In this document: piece after piece, positions 1 to 8,615 of the stretch
How positions within the stretch are numbered: position 1 is the first letter of the stretch
Layout of the letters: each line of letters starts with the position of its first letter
Assembly: GCA_002796835.1 (NCBI GenBank)
Contig: LUGL01000003.1
Span: 58,382 to 101,409, forward strand
DNA: 43,028 nt
Direction of reading: 5' to 3'
DNA from: Elainella saxicola E1
GTDB lineage: Bacteria; Cyanobacteriota; Cyanobacteriia; Elainellales; Elainellaceae
Program-made: the position numbers and the translations under genes
Notes under the pieces: model-generated
Told to the model about the DNA's origin: nothing
Seen by the model: only the letters and a program-made list of their open reading frames with translations
The model's database searches: none

Positions 1-1558
1 CATCGATCGCCAGAAGTTCGTCATCTGGATCAATACCTGCCTGCTGTGCCGGAGAGCCATATTCCACAAATCGAATCACATCCCGGCCATTGTCTCCATT
101 CACGGTAATGCCGATAAAGGGTGGCAAACCTGCAAGATTTTCGGGTTGGATTTTTAATCCAAATGGGGCGAGATATTCGTCGAATGGCAATTCTTCGGTG
201 GAGTGCAGATAGCGCTGGAAAAAGTCGCCTAAGTCCATTTCTGCCACTGATGCAATCACCTGTTCAAGCTGCTGTGGGGCAAAGCCCTGCTCCGGTTGTC
301 CGAAAGTCTGCCAAAGCTGTCGCAGCACGTCATCGAGCGAGCGTTGATTCCCATGTCGGGCACGAATCAGCAGATCGAGCAGCAGCGAAACCATTTCGCC
401 TTTGAGGTAGTAAGAAATTTGGTTGTTGTCGCTATTGTTATCTCGTCGATAGAGCTTAATCCAGGCGTCAAAACTGGACTCGCTTAAGGGCTGCACTTGC
501 CGTCCGGGAGTGGTCAAAAAGCGGCTGATCTCTTTACTGAGATTCTTCAGGTAACTACGCGCATCGTAAATACCCGCTCTGAGCGGCAGCAGCAGATCGT
601 AATAGCTGGTTGTCCCTTCGCTAAACCAGAGAGAGGGCGTATAGTTTTCTGCCTCGTAGTCAAATACTTCCAGCGCCTTGGGCCGAATCCGTTTGATGTT
701 CCACAAATGGAAGAACTCATGGGCTACGAGCTGCATAAAGCGCTGGTAGCTTTCCTCTGACTGGAAGCCAAACCGAGGATAGATCAGGGAGCAGGAATCT
801 TTATGTTCCAGACCGCCAAACCCTTGAGCAGTCAGATGGAGGATAAACAGATAGCGATCGTAAGGCAGCCCGTCGAATAACTCGGCTTCGGTTTGAATAA
901 TTTTCTGGGTATCCTGTAGAACCCGTTGAATATCCGCATTTCCCTGGCCCCAAATTGCGAACGCATGCGGTTTACCCAACACCTCAAATTCATAGCGCTG
1001 ATGCTGACCGATTTCAAACGGAGAATCGACTAGCGTATCGAAATCTTTTGCCTCAAATGTATTGAGCTGATTAGCGACCGAGGGTAGCGCTGTTGCGACT
1101 TGCCAAGCTGGAGCAGGGGGAACGATCGTCACTTGAATCGGATGATGCTCCAGTCCGGGCAGATAAAAGAAGAGAGCCGCTCCATTAAAGTAGCCATGGC
1201 TGCCATCCAAATGATTGGTCCGTACTGTCAACTCATTCGCAAAAATGCGGTATCGCACCGTGATTTCAGCACAGCCTTTTGTCTCAATCCGCCAATGATT
1301 TTTGCTGACTTTTTCCCACGGCAACGGCTGGTCTGCCAGGGCCGTGAAGTCCTGCACATGCCGCGCATATTCCCGTACGAGATAGGAACCGGGCGTCCAG
1401 ACTGGCATCTTTAAATCGAGCACTGCTGCTTGCCAACCCTGAACCTGAAGCGTCACCTCAAACAGGTGGGACTCTGGTTGGGACATTGCGACTTGATAGT
1501 GCAGCTTGAGGCCGGTCTGAAGCGCTGAAGTAGGGCGAATTTGGGTGACTTCTGTCAT
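1..1558 (-). CDS. M61 family metallopeptidase (glycyl aminopeptidase-like) with PDZ domain, 3' end cut by window
   Basis: An open frame of 519 codons runs from an ATG at 1558 off the left edge without a stop. Around residue 280 it has HEFFHLW, the HExxH zinc-binding motif of gluzincin peptidases, followed by a WFSEGTTSYYD segment that should carry the third zinc ligand. The N-terminal 200 residues look like the beta-rich M61 N-domain (TPGSYLVREY, NHLDGSHGYFNG). The visible C-terminus (VNGDNGRDVIRFVEYGSPAQ, then AGIDPDDEL) resembles a PDZ fold, as in M61 proteins of bacteria. The family cleaves N-terminal Gly or Ala from peptides; the substrate here is unknown. No signal peptide is seen, so it is probably cytoplasmic. 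It lies 120 bp upstream of a co-directional regulator gene. Family assignment is secure; the physiological role is not. Confidence 0.93.
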   Translation of the reverse strand, partial: MTEVTQIRPTSALQTGLKLHYQVAMSQPESHLFEVTLQVQGWQAAVLDLKMPVWTPGSYLVREYARHVQDFTALADQPLPWEKVSKNHWRIETKGCAEITVRYRIFANELTVRTNHLDGSHGYFNGAALFFYLPGLEHHPIQVTIVPPAPAWQVATALPSVANQLNTFEAKDFDTLVDSPFEIGQHQRYEFEVLGKPHAFAIWGQGNADIQRVLQDTQKIIQTEAELFDGLPYDRYLFILHLTAQGFGGLEHKDSCSLIYPRFGFQSEESYQRFMQLVAHEFFHLWNIKRIRPKALEVFDYEAENYTPSLWFSEGTTSYYDLLLPLRAGIYDARSYLKNLSKEISRFLTTPGRQVQPLSESSFDAWIKLYRRDNNSDNNQISYYLKGEMVSLLLDLLIRARHGNQRSLDDVLRQLWQTFGQPEQGFAPQQLEQVIASVAEMDLGDFFQRYLHSTEELPFDEYLAPFGLKIQPENLAGLPPFIGITVNGDNGRDVIRFVEYGSPAQQAGIDPDDELLAID

Positions 1559-1678
1559 GCACGAACCTTCCACTTGCGATCGAGAATGAGCAATCTCAGT
1601 TTCTCAACCCTAACATCTGCTTAGAAAAAGCAGACAGGAATCCCAGAAAGCTGGATATTCAAGTGTGTGATCAGTGCG

Positions 1679-2362
1679 TTAAACTCGACCGGCAATATGG
1701 GCCAACTGCTTCATATGCACCAGATAGATGGCCTGCCGTCCTGGAGCAAGACGAACCCAGCCTTTACTATTTAGTTTTTCCATAATTTTTGTGGTTTCAT
1801 CCAGCGTGATGTCGCTGACGTCGGCCAGATCTTGAAAGGGAATGTTGAAAATTTCGGTGCCGTACTCGGTTGGTACACCATAGGTTTCACCCAAACCGAC
1901 CAGCGTACTCACTAATTTGATGGCAGGGGGTTGGTGGCGCAATTGAAACCGATAGTTGGTTTGACGGAGCCTCCGCACCATGAGTTGCAACATGCGGTGG
2001 TGTAGCTGAGAATCCCGAAACAGAGTTTGAATAAACCGTTGGGCAGAGATACTGAGCAATCGCACGGCTGACAGGGCTACCACATCGGTCGATCGCGGTG
2101 ATTCATCTAAAATGGCCATCTCGCCAAAGAAATCACCCCGCCCTAGAATTGCCAGTGTGATGACTTCCTCTCCAGCATGACGGCGTACTTTGACCCACCC
2201 CGTCTCCACAAAATAGACGGCATTGCCCCAAGCATCTTCCATCAGGACCGCGCGATTGGCAGGATATTCATGCTCAACCGCGATCGAAAGTAACCAATCT
2301 ACCGTTTCAGGGCTAGCCGCGTTGAATAAAGGAAATAGTTCACTAAAAGCCGCAGTCTGCAT
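1679..2362 (-). CDS. Crp/Fnr family transcriptional regulator
   Basis: A 227-residue protein with an N-terminal cyclic-nucleotide-binding beta-barrel and a C-terminal helix-turn-helix. The phosphate-binding cassette is recognisable as FGEMAILDESPRSTDVVA, with the Gly-Glu and Pro-Arg-Ser pattern that in CRP contacts cAMP, so nucleotide binding is plausible. The HTH lies in DLADVSDITLDETTKIMEKL, followed by a wing ending GRQAIYLVH. I prefer the ATG at 2362 (MQTAAFSELF); an in-frame TTG at 2404 would add 14 residues without clear homology. There are no Fnr-type cysteine clusters and the protein does not look like NtcA. It could regulate one of its neighbours, but no operator was identified. The family is certain; ligand and regulon are unknown. 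Confidence 0.9.
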   Translation of the reverse strand: MQTAAFSELFPLFNAASPETVDWLLSIAVEHEYPANRAVLMEDAWGNAVYFVETGWVKVRRHAGEEVITLAILGRGDFFGEMAILDESPRSTDVVALSAVRLLSISAQRFIQTLFRDSQLHHRMLQLMVRRLRQTNYRFQLRHQPPAIKLVSTLVGLGETYGVPTEYGTEIFNIPFQDLADVSDITLDETTKIMEKLNSKGWVRLAPGRQAIYLVHMKQLAHIAGRV

Positions 2363-2552
2363 GAAAAATTTGGATAGGAAACAATTAAATTCTGCCGTCA
2401 GCAACTCTCATCGCAGGGTGAAGAGTTTTGCGGATTGCAAACACTGAACGGACAAGGTAATAACCAACTACTTCCCTAATAGTACCCATAAACTCCAGGA
2501 ACACTGCACCTGAACAATCCCGAGTTTTTACAGAATTGTTTTATGAAGCATG

Positions 2553-3716
2553 TCAGTGACAAAGGGCAAGTTTTGGGGCCAACCGCTCCAGAATTTGCTT
2601 GAGTACTAGAGCAGTCCAATCAATATCGGCCTCTGTTGTTTCTCGGCCTAAGGATAAGCGAATGCCAGACTTAGCAGCCCGATCGCTATACCCCATTGCT
2701 TTCAGTACCGTACTGGGAACTAACTTCCCACTGTTGCAAGCCGATCCAGAGCTGATGCCAATGCCTGCCAGGTTCATCTGCCGGACAATGGTTTTGCCAC
2801 TCAACTGGTCTCCGTCAGCGCAACGCCAGTAGAAACTGACATGATGCGGCAGCCGATGTAGCCGATCGCCGGTAGGAACCAAGGCATCAACTTCATTCAA
2901 CTGCTCAAACAGTCGTTCTCGTAAGCGCAACAACCGAGCATTTTCTGTTGTTAAATCCTGAGCGGCCAGTTCTGCTGCCAGCCCAAACCCTGCGATCGAG
3001 GGAACGGCCTGAGTGCCAGACCGCAATCGAAATTCTTGGCCGCCACCTGTAATCAGTGGGACTAATTCCAGCCCAGAACGAACATAGAGTGCTCCGGCAC
3101 CTTGGGGACCATAGAGTTTATGACTCGACATCGACAGCAAATCGACGGGTAGGCGCTGTACATCGATCGGCAGTCGCCCCACCACTTGAACTGCATCGGT
3201 ATGAAAAATTGCGCCATGGGCTCGAACGATTTCCCCTAATGCTTCAATGGGCTGTATTGTCCCTACTTCGCTTTGACCATAAATTACTGACACAAAAACC
3301 GTATTTGGACGCAAGGCTGCTCTCAGATCCATTGGATCAATCCGACCTTGGGCATTGACCGACAAACGGGTGACTTGCCAACCTTGCTGCTCCAGCCACC
3401 GCACTGGCTCACTAATGGCCGAATGTTCAACACTAGAAATGATCAGATGCTGAGGGGTTGCATATCGCTGGCTCATACCCAGTACAGCCAGATTATCTGC
3501 TTCTGTGCCACCTGACGTGAAGACAATTTCGTCTGGTTCTGCATTGACAAGGGCTGCCGCTCGGCTTCTGGCCACTTCTAACTGGGTAGCCGATCGCTCT
3601 CCCCATTGATGCAAGCTAGAAGGATTGCCCCATTCTTCTGCCATGACCGTCTGCATCAAGGCCACCACTTCCGGACGAACTGGCGTTGTCGCACTATAGT
3701 CAAGATAAATTTGCAT
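2553..3716 (-). CDS. Cysteine desulfurase (IscS/NifS family)
   Basis: A PLP enzyme of 387 residues that takes sulfur from L-cysteine for Fe-S clusters and other thio-cofactors, releasing alanine. The PLP-binding lysine is in SMSSHKLYGPQG (about K200), the cofactor-stacking histidine in SVEHSA (H98), and the catalytic cysteine in GISSGSACNSGK (about C327), whose loop length fits the IscS/NifS group rather than SufS. I start at the ATG at 3716 (MQIYLDYSATTP), the usual family N-terminus; the open frame extends 20 codons upstream without homology. Cyanobacteria often carry more than one such gene, so I do not assign iscS or nifS. No Fe-S scaffold gene is adjacent. It sits downstream of two FHA genes on the same strand, about 110 bp away. 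Confidence 0.93.
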   Translation of the reverse strand: MQIYLDYSATTPVRPEVVALMQTVMAEEWGNPSSLHQWGERSATQLEVARSRAAALVNAEPDEIVFTSGGTEADNLAVLGMSQRYATPQHLIISSVEHSAISEPVRWLEQQGWQVTRLSVNAQGRIDPMDLRAALRPNTVFVSVIYGQSEVGTIQPIEALGEIVRAHGAIFHTDAVQVVGRLPIDVQRLPVDLLSMSSHKLYGPQGAGALYVRSGLELVPLITGGGQEFRLRSGTQAVPSIAGFGLAAELAAQDLTTENARLLRLRERLFEQLNEVDALVPTGDRLHRLPHHVSFYWRCADGDQLSGKTIVRQMNLAGIGISSGSACNSGKLVPSTVLKAMGYSDRAAKSGIRLSLGRETTEADIDWTALVLKQILERLAPKLALCH

Positions 3717-3824
3717 AGGAATTTCAAGATATTCGAAGATGCCTGAAAAATAACGACAACGACCGAAAGGGGCCAATTGACCAGGCTAATGAATCAGGCT
3801 GATGCGTGACCTTGACTGAAATAG

Positions 3825-4286
3825 CTATTTGGGGAATAAAGGAGTGGTCCGATCTTGCGCATCTGATTCCGGATCTTCTTCAGCCGGCGTACGCCCCGTA
3901 ATTTCAGTTGGCATGAGCGGCATATCCTGTCGGGGATGAGTAATTCGTGCGGCTGGCACCGTTTCAGCCAGCTCTTGAAAAGCAGCTTCACCAATCCGAA
4001 TTTGAATATTAGGCCCCGATCGAGCTAGCCGAATAATGGCTCCATCTGTAATCATCATTTGCGTAATTCGTTTGCCGTTGAGATAGGTGCCGTTGGTTCC
4101 CAGGTTCACTACTTCCCATTCCAAACCAACACGGCGTAACTCAACATGACGTCGAGACACAACAGCGCTATAGAGGATGACTTGATTATCCGTCGATCGC
4201 CCAATACGAATCACGGACTCCTTCGGAAAAGTCCATACCTGAACCGGAACCTGCTTAATGGGGTGCAAAAGGGAGAGGATAATCAC
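3825..4286 (-). CDS. FHA domain protein (short)
   Basis: A protein of about 153 residues dominated by one forkhead-associated domain, a phosphothreonine-peptide-binding fold used in Ser/Thr kinase signalling. Typical elements are visible in order: VIRIGRSTDNQVIL, SAVVSRRHVELR and NLGTNGTYLNGKRI, giving the G-R, S-R-H and N-G-T/x-N-G core. After the domain, about 40 polar residues rich in Pro, Glu and Asp form a disordered tail. The start is uncertain: a GTG at 4286 gives VIILSLLHPIKQVPVQ, which resembles related cyanobacterial FHA proteins, while a TTG at 4307 would add seven residues. The upstream neighbour is a second FHA gene 94 bp away on the same strand. Partner kinases are not in the window. 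Confidence 0.85.
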   Translation of the reverse strand: MIILSLLHPIKQVPVQVWTFPKESVIRIGRSTDNQVILYSAVVSRRHVELRRVGLEWEVVNLGTNGTYLNGKRITQMMITDGAIIRLARSGPNIQIRIGEAAFQELAETVPAARITHPRQDMPLMPTEITGRTPAEEDPESDAQDRTTPLFPK

Positions 4287-4380
4287 ACGGATCAGCGCGA
4301 AAAACAAAGGGGGTCACCGAAGTGACGGTTGTAAACTCTTTTATATCCTATGTTGTCCCATGCCCAACCAGTACAGCTCA

Positions 4381-5142
4381 CTAAGAAATTTGGAATAAAA
4401 ACGTCACTTTGTCCCCTTTTCCCAGCGCAATTCGATCGCCCGGTCTCAGCCGATGTCGATTGCCGCTCGGCAAAGGCGCATTGTTGATATAGGTTCCATT
4501 CGAGCTACCCACATCTTCAATATAGTAGATATCCCCTTCGACGCGGATATCCGCATGGATGCGTGAAACAATTTCTGAATGAGGAAAACCAGAAACATCA
4601 ATATCTGGTGGGATGCGATCGTTGGGTTTACCAATGTGGATGACTGCAAGATTGACAGGTAGCTCAACAAACTGATTGGTTTGAACATGCAACAATCGAG
4701 CAATCTGCGTTTGCAACTGAGTTTGAGAACCGAGCGGAGCCGGAGGCATGGCAGGGGGAGGGTTTGCAGCAACCGGAGCAGCAACTGGCTCAGCAATGGC
4801 AGCCTCAGGAACCGTTGCACTCTCAAGCGGCTCGGAGACCATTGGCGAGCCCAAGGCACTCACCACTAAGGGATCGGGTGGAATAAGGGGATCCGGCATG
4901 GCTAATTCAGGTAAATCAAAATCAGGCGAAACAGTTGCAGGCAAAGGTTCTGGCTGGTTAGAGCCTGTCGATACAGTAGCAACTTGCAAATTAAAACCAC
5001 ATTGGCCACAAAAGCTGGCATCTGCCTGGACAGAAGCGCCACAGCTTGGACAAGTCGTCATGGTTGGCAGGGGCGTATAGCACGCCTCACATTGAACTGC
5101 CGCATCGGGATTTGGGTGGTTGCAGTTAGGACAAACGATCAT
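4381..5142 (-). CDS. Double zinc-ribbon and FHA domain protein
   Basis: A 253-residue protein of three parts. Residues 1-50 have two CxxC...CxxC zinc ribbons (cysteines about 4, 7, 18, 21 and 31, 34, 45, 48). Residues 55-150 are a Pro/Ala/Glu-rich linker that is probably disordered. Residues 160-253 are an FHA domain, with SEIVSRIHADI and DVGSSNGTYINN as the phosphothreonine-binding loops. The ribbon-linker-FHA arrangement suggests an adaptor in Ser/Thr phosphosignalling. The start at 5142 is supported by an AGGGGGAAG ribosome-binding site about 6 nt upstream. It is followed at 94 bp by the short FHA gene, so the two are likely co-transcribed. The exact role is unknown; the domain calls are solid. 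Confidence 0.9.
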   Translation of the reverse strand: MIVCPNCNHPNPDAAVQCEACYTPLPTMTTCPSCGASVQADASFCGQCGFNLQVATVSTGSNQPEPLPATVSPDFDLPELAMPDPLIPPDPLVVSALGSPMVSEPLESATVPEAAIAEPVAAPVAANPPPAMPPAPLGSQTQLQTQIARLLHVQTNQFVELPVNLAVIHIGKPNDRIPPDIDVSGFPHSEIVSRIHADIRVEGDIYYIEDVGSSNGTYINNAPLPSGNRHRLRPGDRIALGKGDKVTFLFQIS

Positions 5143-5331
5143 GCGACTTCCCCCTGACGTTTTGTCTTGGTATTAAAATACACCAGTAAGGACTGAAGAT
5201 TCGCTTCCATCATACACCTAACCCAAAAAGCAAGCCTCAAGGAGTTAAACTCGTTGGTTTACAAAAAATTGACTGATGCTCGATCGCTCGACTCTTGCCA
5301 ACTACCACTCACTACAGTTGGAAAGATGCTA

Positions 5332-5353
5332 TTTCCTAAAACTTTTTAAGAAA
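5332..5353 (-). terminator. Weak AT-rich hairpin just after pgl
   Basis: Directly after the pgl stop codon (minus strand) two 10-nt arms, TTTCTTAAAA and TTTTAGGAAA, can pair at 9 of 10 positions around a 2-nt loop. The stem is almost all A-T and the minimal loop is strained, so it may not act as a terminator. It is listed only as the best structural candidate between pgl and the FHA genes. Confidence 0.2.
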
Positions 5354-5356
5354 TTG

Positions 5357-6079
5357 CTAGGATGGCAAGTTTTGTGCCGCAGCCTGATCGAGTAGCCACC
5401 AGAGTTCTCCCTGGGGTTGAATCAAGCGAGATGGATAGATTGCAGCATCCCCTTCCGGTGCAAATACAGCAGTTAAGGCAGGTTGTTTACTGGCTCCTGC
5501 CACAATAAACAGGACGCAGCGAGCATGATTGATCAGAGGTGCCGTAAATGTGATGCGCGGCTGTCCGTCTTTGTTACCCACCGTAATCAACCGATCGGCC
5601 ACTTCTAAGGCTTGTGTGTGGGGAAACAGAGAAGCAGTATGACCATCATCCCCCATACCTAACAGCACCATATCCATCGCTGGGAAGACACCGGATGGGA
5701 TGTGAAAGAACTGTTGCAACTCCTGCTCATGCTTCTGGGCAGCGATCGCGGGATCCGGTTCATTGGTTGGCATTGGATGAATGTTAGCCGCTGGAATGGG
5801 CACTCGATCCAGCCAAGCAGCGCGGGCCATGCCTTCATTACTATCAGGGTGACTGAGCGGAACGTAGCGTTCATCTCCCCAAAAGATATGTACCTTGTCC
5901 CAGGGGAGATCCTGTTGGGCCAACGCCTCATAGAGTGGCCTAGGAGTACTGCCGCCAGACAAGGCGATCGTAAATATTCCCCGTTCAGCCACTGCTGCCT
6001 GTAATTTTTCGACAACCAGTTCCAGCGATCGTTGAATCAGCGCGTTTTTATCTGCCAGTACTTCAACCTGCTTCATCAT
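5357..6079 (-). CDS. pgl: 6-phosphogluconolactonase
   Basis: A 240-residue enzyme of the oxidative pentose phosphate pathway that hydrolyses 6-phosphogluconolactone to 6-phosphogluconate. The family signatures are present in order: IALSGGSTPRPLYEAL (about residues 38-53), WDKVHIFWGDERYVP followed by HPDSNEGMA, and GMGDDGHTASLFPHT with the catalytic His region. Length matches the DevB/Pgl family. An ATG at 6079 or 6076 is preceded by a GGGAG box. In cyanobacteria this pathway supplies NADPH in the dark. Zwf and opcA are not in the window, so the gene appears to be on its own. The call is secure. Confidence 0.95.
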   Translation of the reverse strand: MMKQVEVLADKNALIQRSLELVVEKLQAAVAERGIFTIALSGGSTPRPLYEALAQQDLPWDKVHIFWGDERYVPLSHPDSNEGMARAAWLDRVPIPAANIHPMPTNEPDPAIAAQKHEQELQQFFHIPSGVFPAMDMVLLGMGDDGHTASLFPHTQALEVADRLITVGNKDGQPRITFTAPLINHARCVLFIVAGASKQPALTAVFAPEGDAAIYPSRLIQPQGELWWLLDQAAAQNLPS

Positions 6080-6383
6080 GGTTTATACTCCCGATCAACA
6101 CTTATACTGCCGCTCAAATTACTGCTGCTCAAACGCCGATTCGCGAGTCAACAATGACAACCGATTCGACCTGATCGACTCAGGTATCACTTTAGTCAAT
6201 TCCCTTCAGCCTCGTCGGAATCGATCAGGATTCCTTAAGATTACAAGCTAGCAATTTCAGCTTGAGATAGCTCAAATCCATCCACATCCAATCCGGTTTC
6301 GGCATTCACCTGTTCAGCCTGCAAAAGTCCGAGCTTCCTATAAAGTCTGTGCTCTCGCTGTGCTCTGCTCGCCAGATGCGAGA
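6080..6383. other. Intergenic region between divergent pgl and hpsJ-like genes
   Basis: About 300 bp separating two divergently transcribed genes, so both promoters should lie here. A TATAAA hexamer at 6339-6344 could be the -10 of the plus-strand gene, but there is no matching -35. No RNA gene or strong hairpin is seen. Confidence 0.4.
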
Positions 6384-7199
6384 ATGACCGTTGAACTCAA
6401 ATTTCTTGCCATGACCTCTAAAAAATTAGTTAGTAGCCATTCCACCAATACTCTGATTGCCCGCATTCTTAAACTTGCTGGTTTGATCATCACTTTAGTG
6501 GCGATATTCGACATCTTGATTACGCCGATGCCTTATCAATTCGGCGATCGGCAGTGGCAAATTGATCTGGTGACCTCGTTGGTCGATCGGGGTATTGTGC
6601 CGCTGGTTGGGATTGTGTTATTTCTAACGGGCTTTGGCATTGATGGTCCCCGTACTGGAGAATTGCAGAGAGCAATCTGGCAGGATCCTCGCTTCTGGGC
6701 TTGTGTATTAGCAAGTTTGCTAGGGTTAGTCTATGTGCTGGCCTTTCCCTTGCATTTGAATAATGTACGGTTGGAGAACCAGTCAGCGATCGAACAGGTG
6801 AGTCAGCAAGCAAGCCAAGCAGAAACTGAGTTAAACAACCGCATTCAGACTGAAATCGCCTCACGGCGGCAGCAAATCAACCAACTGATAACGGCCACGG
6901 ATGATCAAATCCAGCAGTTGACGAAAAATGGCCAGCTCACTCAAGACCAGGCAGATTTGATTAAGAAATTTAAGGCAGACCCCAAATCGGTAGAGCCATT
7001 CCTCAAGAAACAGGAGGAGGATCTGCGATCGCAGTTACAAACAGAACTGGGGAATCGTAAGCAGCAGGTTCAAGATTCCCGGAAGACTCAAGACTTGAAA
7101 TCGGGCTTGCGTGTGAGTATCAGCAGTCTTCTACTCGCGATCGGCTTTATTGCTGTGGGATGGATGGGTTTATTTCATCTGATTCAAAGGCAAATGTAG
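6384..7199 (+). CDS. HpsJ-like integral membrane protein with coiled coil
   Basis: A membrane protein of 271 residues if it starts at the ATG at 6384. Hydrophobic helices occur near the N-terminus (ILKLAGLIITLVAIFDILI), in the middle (GIVPLVGIVLFLTGF and FWACVLASLLGLVYVLAF) and at the C-terminus (ISSLLLAIGFIAVGWMGLF). Between the third and last helices lie about 120 charged, Gln/Glu-rich residues that look like a coiled coil. This layout and the QFGDRQWQIDLVTSLVDRG segment match what I recall of the cyanobacterial HpsJ family, linked in Nostoc punctiforme to hormogonium polysaccharide export. Alternative starts are a GTG at 6360 and an ATG at 6411. It is 18 kb from the hpsA-C genes in this window. 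The biochemical function of the family is unknown. Confidence 0.7.
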   Translation: MTVELKFLAMTSKKLVSSHSTNTLIARILKLAGLIITLVAIFDILITPMPYQFGDRQWQIDLVTSLVDRGIVPLVGIVLFLTGFGIDGPRTGELQRAIWQDPRFWACVLASLLGLVYVLAFPLHLNNVRLENQSAIEQVSQQASQAETELNNRIQTEIASRRQQINQLITATDDQIQQLTKNGQLTQDQADLIKKFKADPKSVEPFLKKQEEDLRSQLQTELGNRKQQVQDSRKTQDLKSGLRVSISSLLLAIGFIAVGWMGLFHLIQRQM

Positions 7200-7227
7200 C
7201 CTTCGAAAAAGGTTACTTGAACGGTCC

Positions 7228-7248
7228 GGGCGGACAAAATGTCCACCC
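7228..7248. terminator. Hairpin between convergent hpsJ-like and DUF362 genes
   Basis: Arms GGGCGGACA and TGTCCACCC pair at 8 of 9 positions around an AAA loop, midway in the 77-bp gap between two convergent genes. No T-run follows on either strand, so factor-independent termination is uncertain; it could instead stabilise the 3' end of either transcript. Confidence 0.4.
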
Positions 7249-7276
7249 ACCAGAGATTCTGTTTGATTTCCGTTCC

Positions 7277-8239
7277 TCAGCGAGTTGCGTAAGCCTTCAT
7301 TGGCTCTTTGATAAACCGGATGTAAAGATGGCGGAACGTCGATTTGAGCACGCGCGGCATACCAAAGTCGATCGGCATAAGCTTTTCAGGCAATTTCCAG
7401 TCCTGAATCTGAAGTTCTGCGGGAGTTAGAAGCGGAAATTCAATTTCTGTCAGGCGCGGACAGAGGCCCAGTTTTTGAGAGGCTGCTACGGTTGGCACCC
7501 TGGTTGGATCCGTCTTGAGGATTTCCACCATGGCCCGATCGATCGCAAACACATTGGTAGAGGCTCCCAACACACCTAAAGGGCGAGGTTCTCCGCCACT
7601 GGGGCCGTTCCCTTCATGCCCAATAATCCCATCCAGAATTGTCAAATCAGGATCGATCGTGCGGGCGGTTTCAACCAGCATCTTGCCGAAGCGATCGCTA
7701 TCTTTGCCAGCTTCCATATGCCACCATGCCTTCATTTTGCCGGGAACACAGCCAAACAGGTTTTTCACGCCCAAGGTTAAGGTGAGCTGAGCATGGGATT
7801 TGACCTTCGGCAAATTAATCACCACATCTGCTTCCATCGCTTCTTTAGAAAGTAGTAAGTGGTTGAAACCTTCGCCCACTGTTTCATAGCGACGACCTTG
7901 AAAATCGATAATGGGCAGCCGCAATTCTTCCACGATGGGCTGATAGCCATTGGCCAAGGCAACTCCCCTGGCACTGCCAAACGCTGGACTATCGCCCAGA
8001 AAAGGTTGGCCTCCTGCCTCCAGTACAAGACGAGCTACCCAATACACGAGTTCTGGCCGGGTTGTACATTCCTTGCCGGGACGAGCCCCCGTCAGTAAAT
8101 TCGGTTTCAGCAGCACTCGATCGCCCGGTTTCACAAAGGCCGCCATACCCCCTAGAGGTGCTAGCACTTGTCTCAGTGCAGTTTCTAGGACGGAATTTTC
8201 GTAGGAATCGGCTCGGACAAAGCTGACAGTTGCTGACAT
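7277..8239 (-). CDS. DUF362 domain protein
   Basis: A 320-residue protein of the DUF362 family. The N-terminus has GDRVLLKPNLLTGARPGKEC, typical of the family, followed by PFLGDSPAFGS, ADVVINLPKVKSHAQ and TLGVKNLFGCVPG. Some relatives carry ferredoxin-like cysteine clusters, but this one has only isolated cysteines and no CxxCxxC, so it is the cluster-free version. I choose the ATG at 8239 because GGGAA lies 6 nt upstream; an in-frame ATG at 8251 would put that box inside the gene. The biochemical function of the family is not established. It is convergent with the HpsJ-like gene and follows a small conserved gene on the same strand. Confidence 0.85.
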   Translation of the reverse strand: MSATVSFVRADSYENSVLETALRQVLAPLGGMAAFVKPGDRVLLKPNLLTGARPGKECTTRPELVYWVARLVLEAGGQPFLGDSPAFGSARGVALANGYQPIVEELRLPIIDFQGRRYETVGEGFNHLLLSKEAMEADVVINLPKVKSHAQLTLTLGVKNLFGCVPGKMKAWWHMEAGKDSDRFGKMLVETARTIDPDLTILDGIIGHEGNGPSGGEPRPLGVLGASTNVFAIDRAMVEILKTDPTRVPTVAASQKLGLCPRLTEIEFPLLTPAELQIQDWKLPEKLMPIDFGMPRVLKSTFRHLYIRFIKEPMKAYATR

Positions 8240-8324
8240 GGTGTTTCCCATTGCTGCGATTGGTGGAATCAGGTCTAACTTCGATCTAAAGCATTGGATC
8301 TAAAGCAGATTCTAACCCGATCGA

Positions 8325-8615
8325 CTAGCGAGTCCGATTCAGCGCCGTTACCCGTTCCGCATTATCAAAAATGCCTTCGCCTTGCAATTGCGGGAAGGAC
8401 GGCTTCACTTCGACTTTCACAACATTGGCAATGTTGACTAGCACGGTTTGTTCTTCCAAATGCAGGATCCACCAGTCTTTTTGCAAAATATGGCGGACCT
8501 CAATTCGCATATCGTGGCCAGTTTCATCGAGAGCAGCCGGAACCACGAAGGATTCAGTTTGGCCGTTGAGATAGTAGAAAGTCAGTTGGGTATAGCCATT
8601 GTCTTCAGTTTGCAT
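8325..8615 (-). CDS. Small conserved cyanobacterial-type protein of unknown function
   Basis: A 96-residue soluble protein. It begins MQTEDNGYTQLTFYYLNGQT and is rich in alternating polar and hydrophobic residues (ESFVVPAAL, MRIEVRHIL, WWILHLEEQTVLVNIANVV), suggesting a small beta-sheet fold. A more variable tail of about 25 residues ends NAERVTALNRTR. There is no signal peptide, membrane helix or metal motif. The compact reading frame and position 85 bp upstream of a co-directional gene support it as real. I recall similar short proteins in cyanobacteria but cannot name a function. Confidence 0.65.
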   Translation of the reverse strand: MQTEDNGYTQLTFYYLNGQTESFVVPAALDETGHDMRIEVRHILQKDWWILHLEEQTVLVNIANVVKVEVKPSFPQLQGEGIFDNAERVTALNRTR

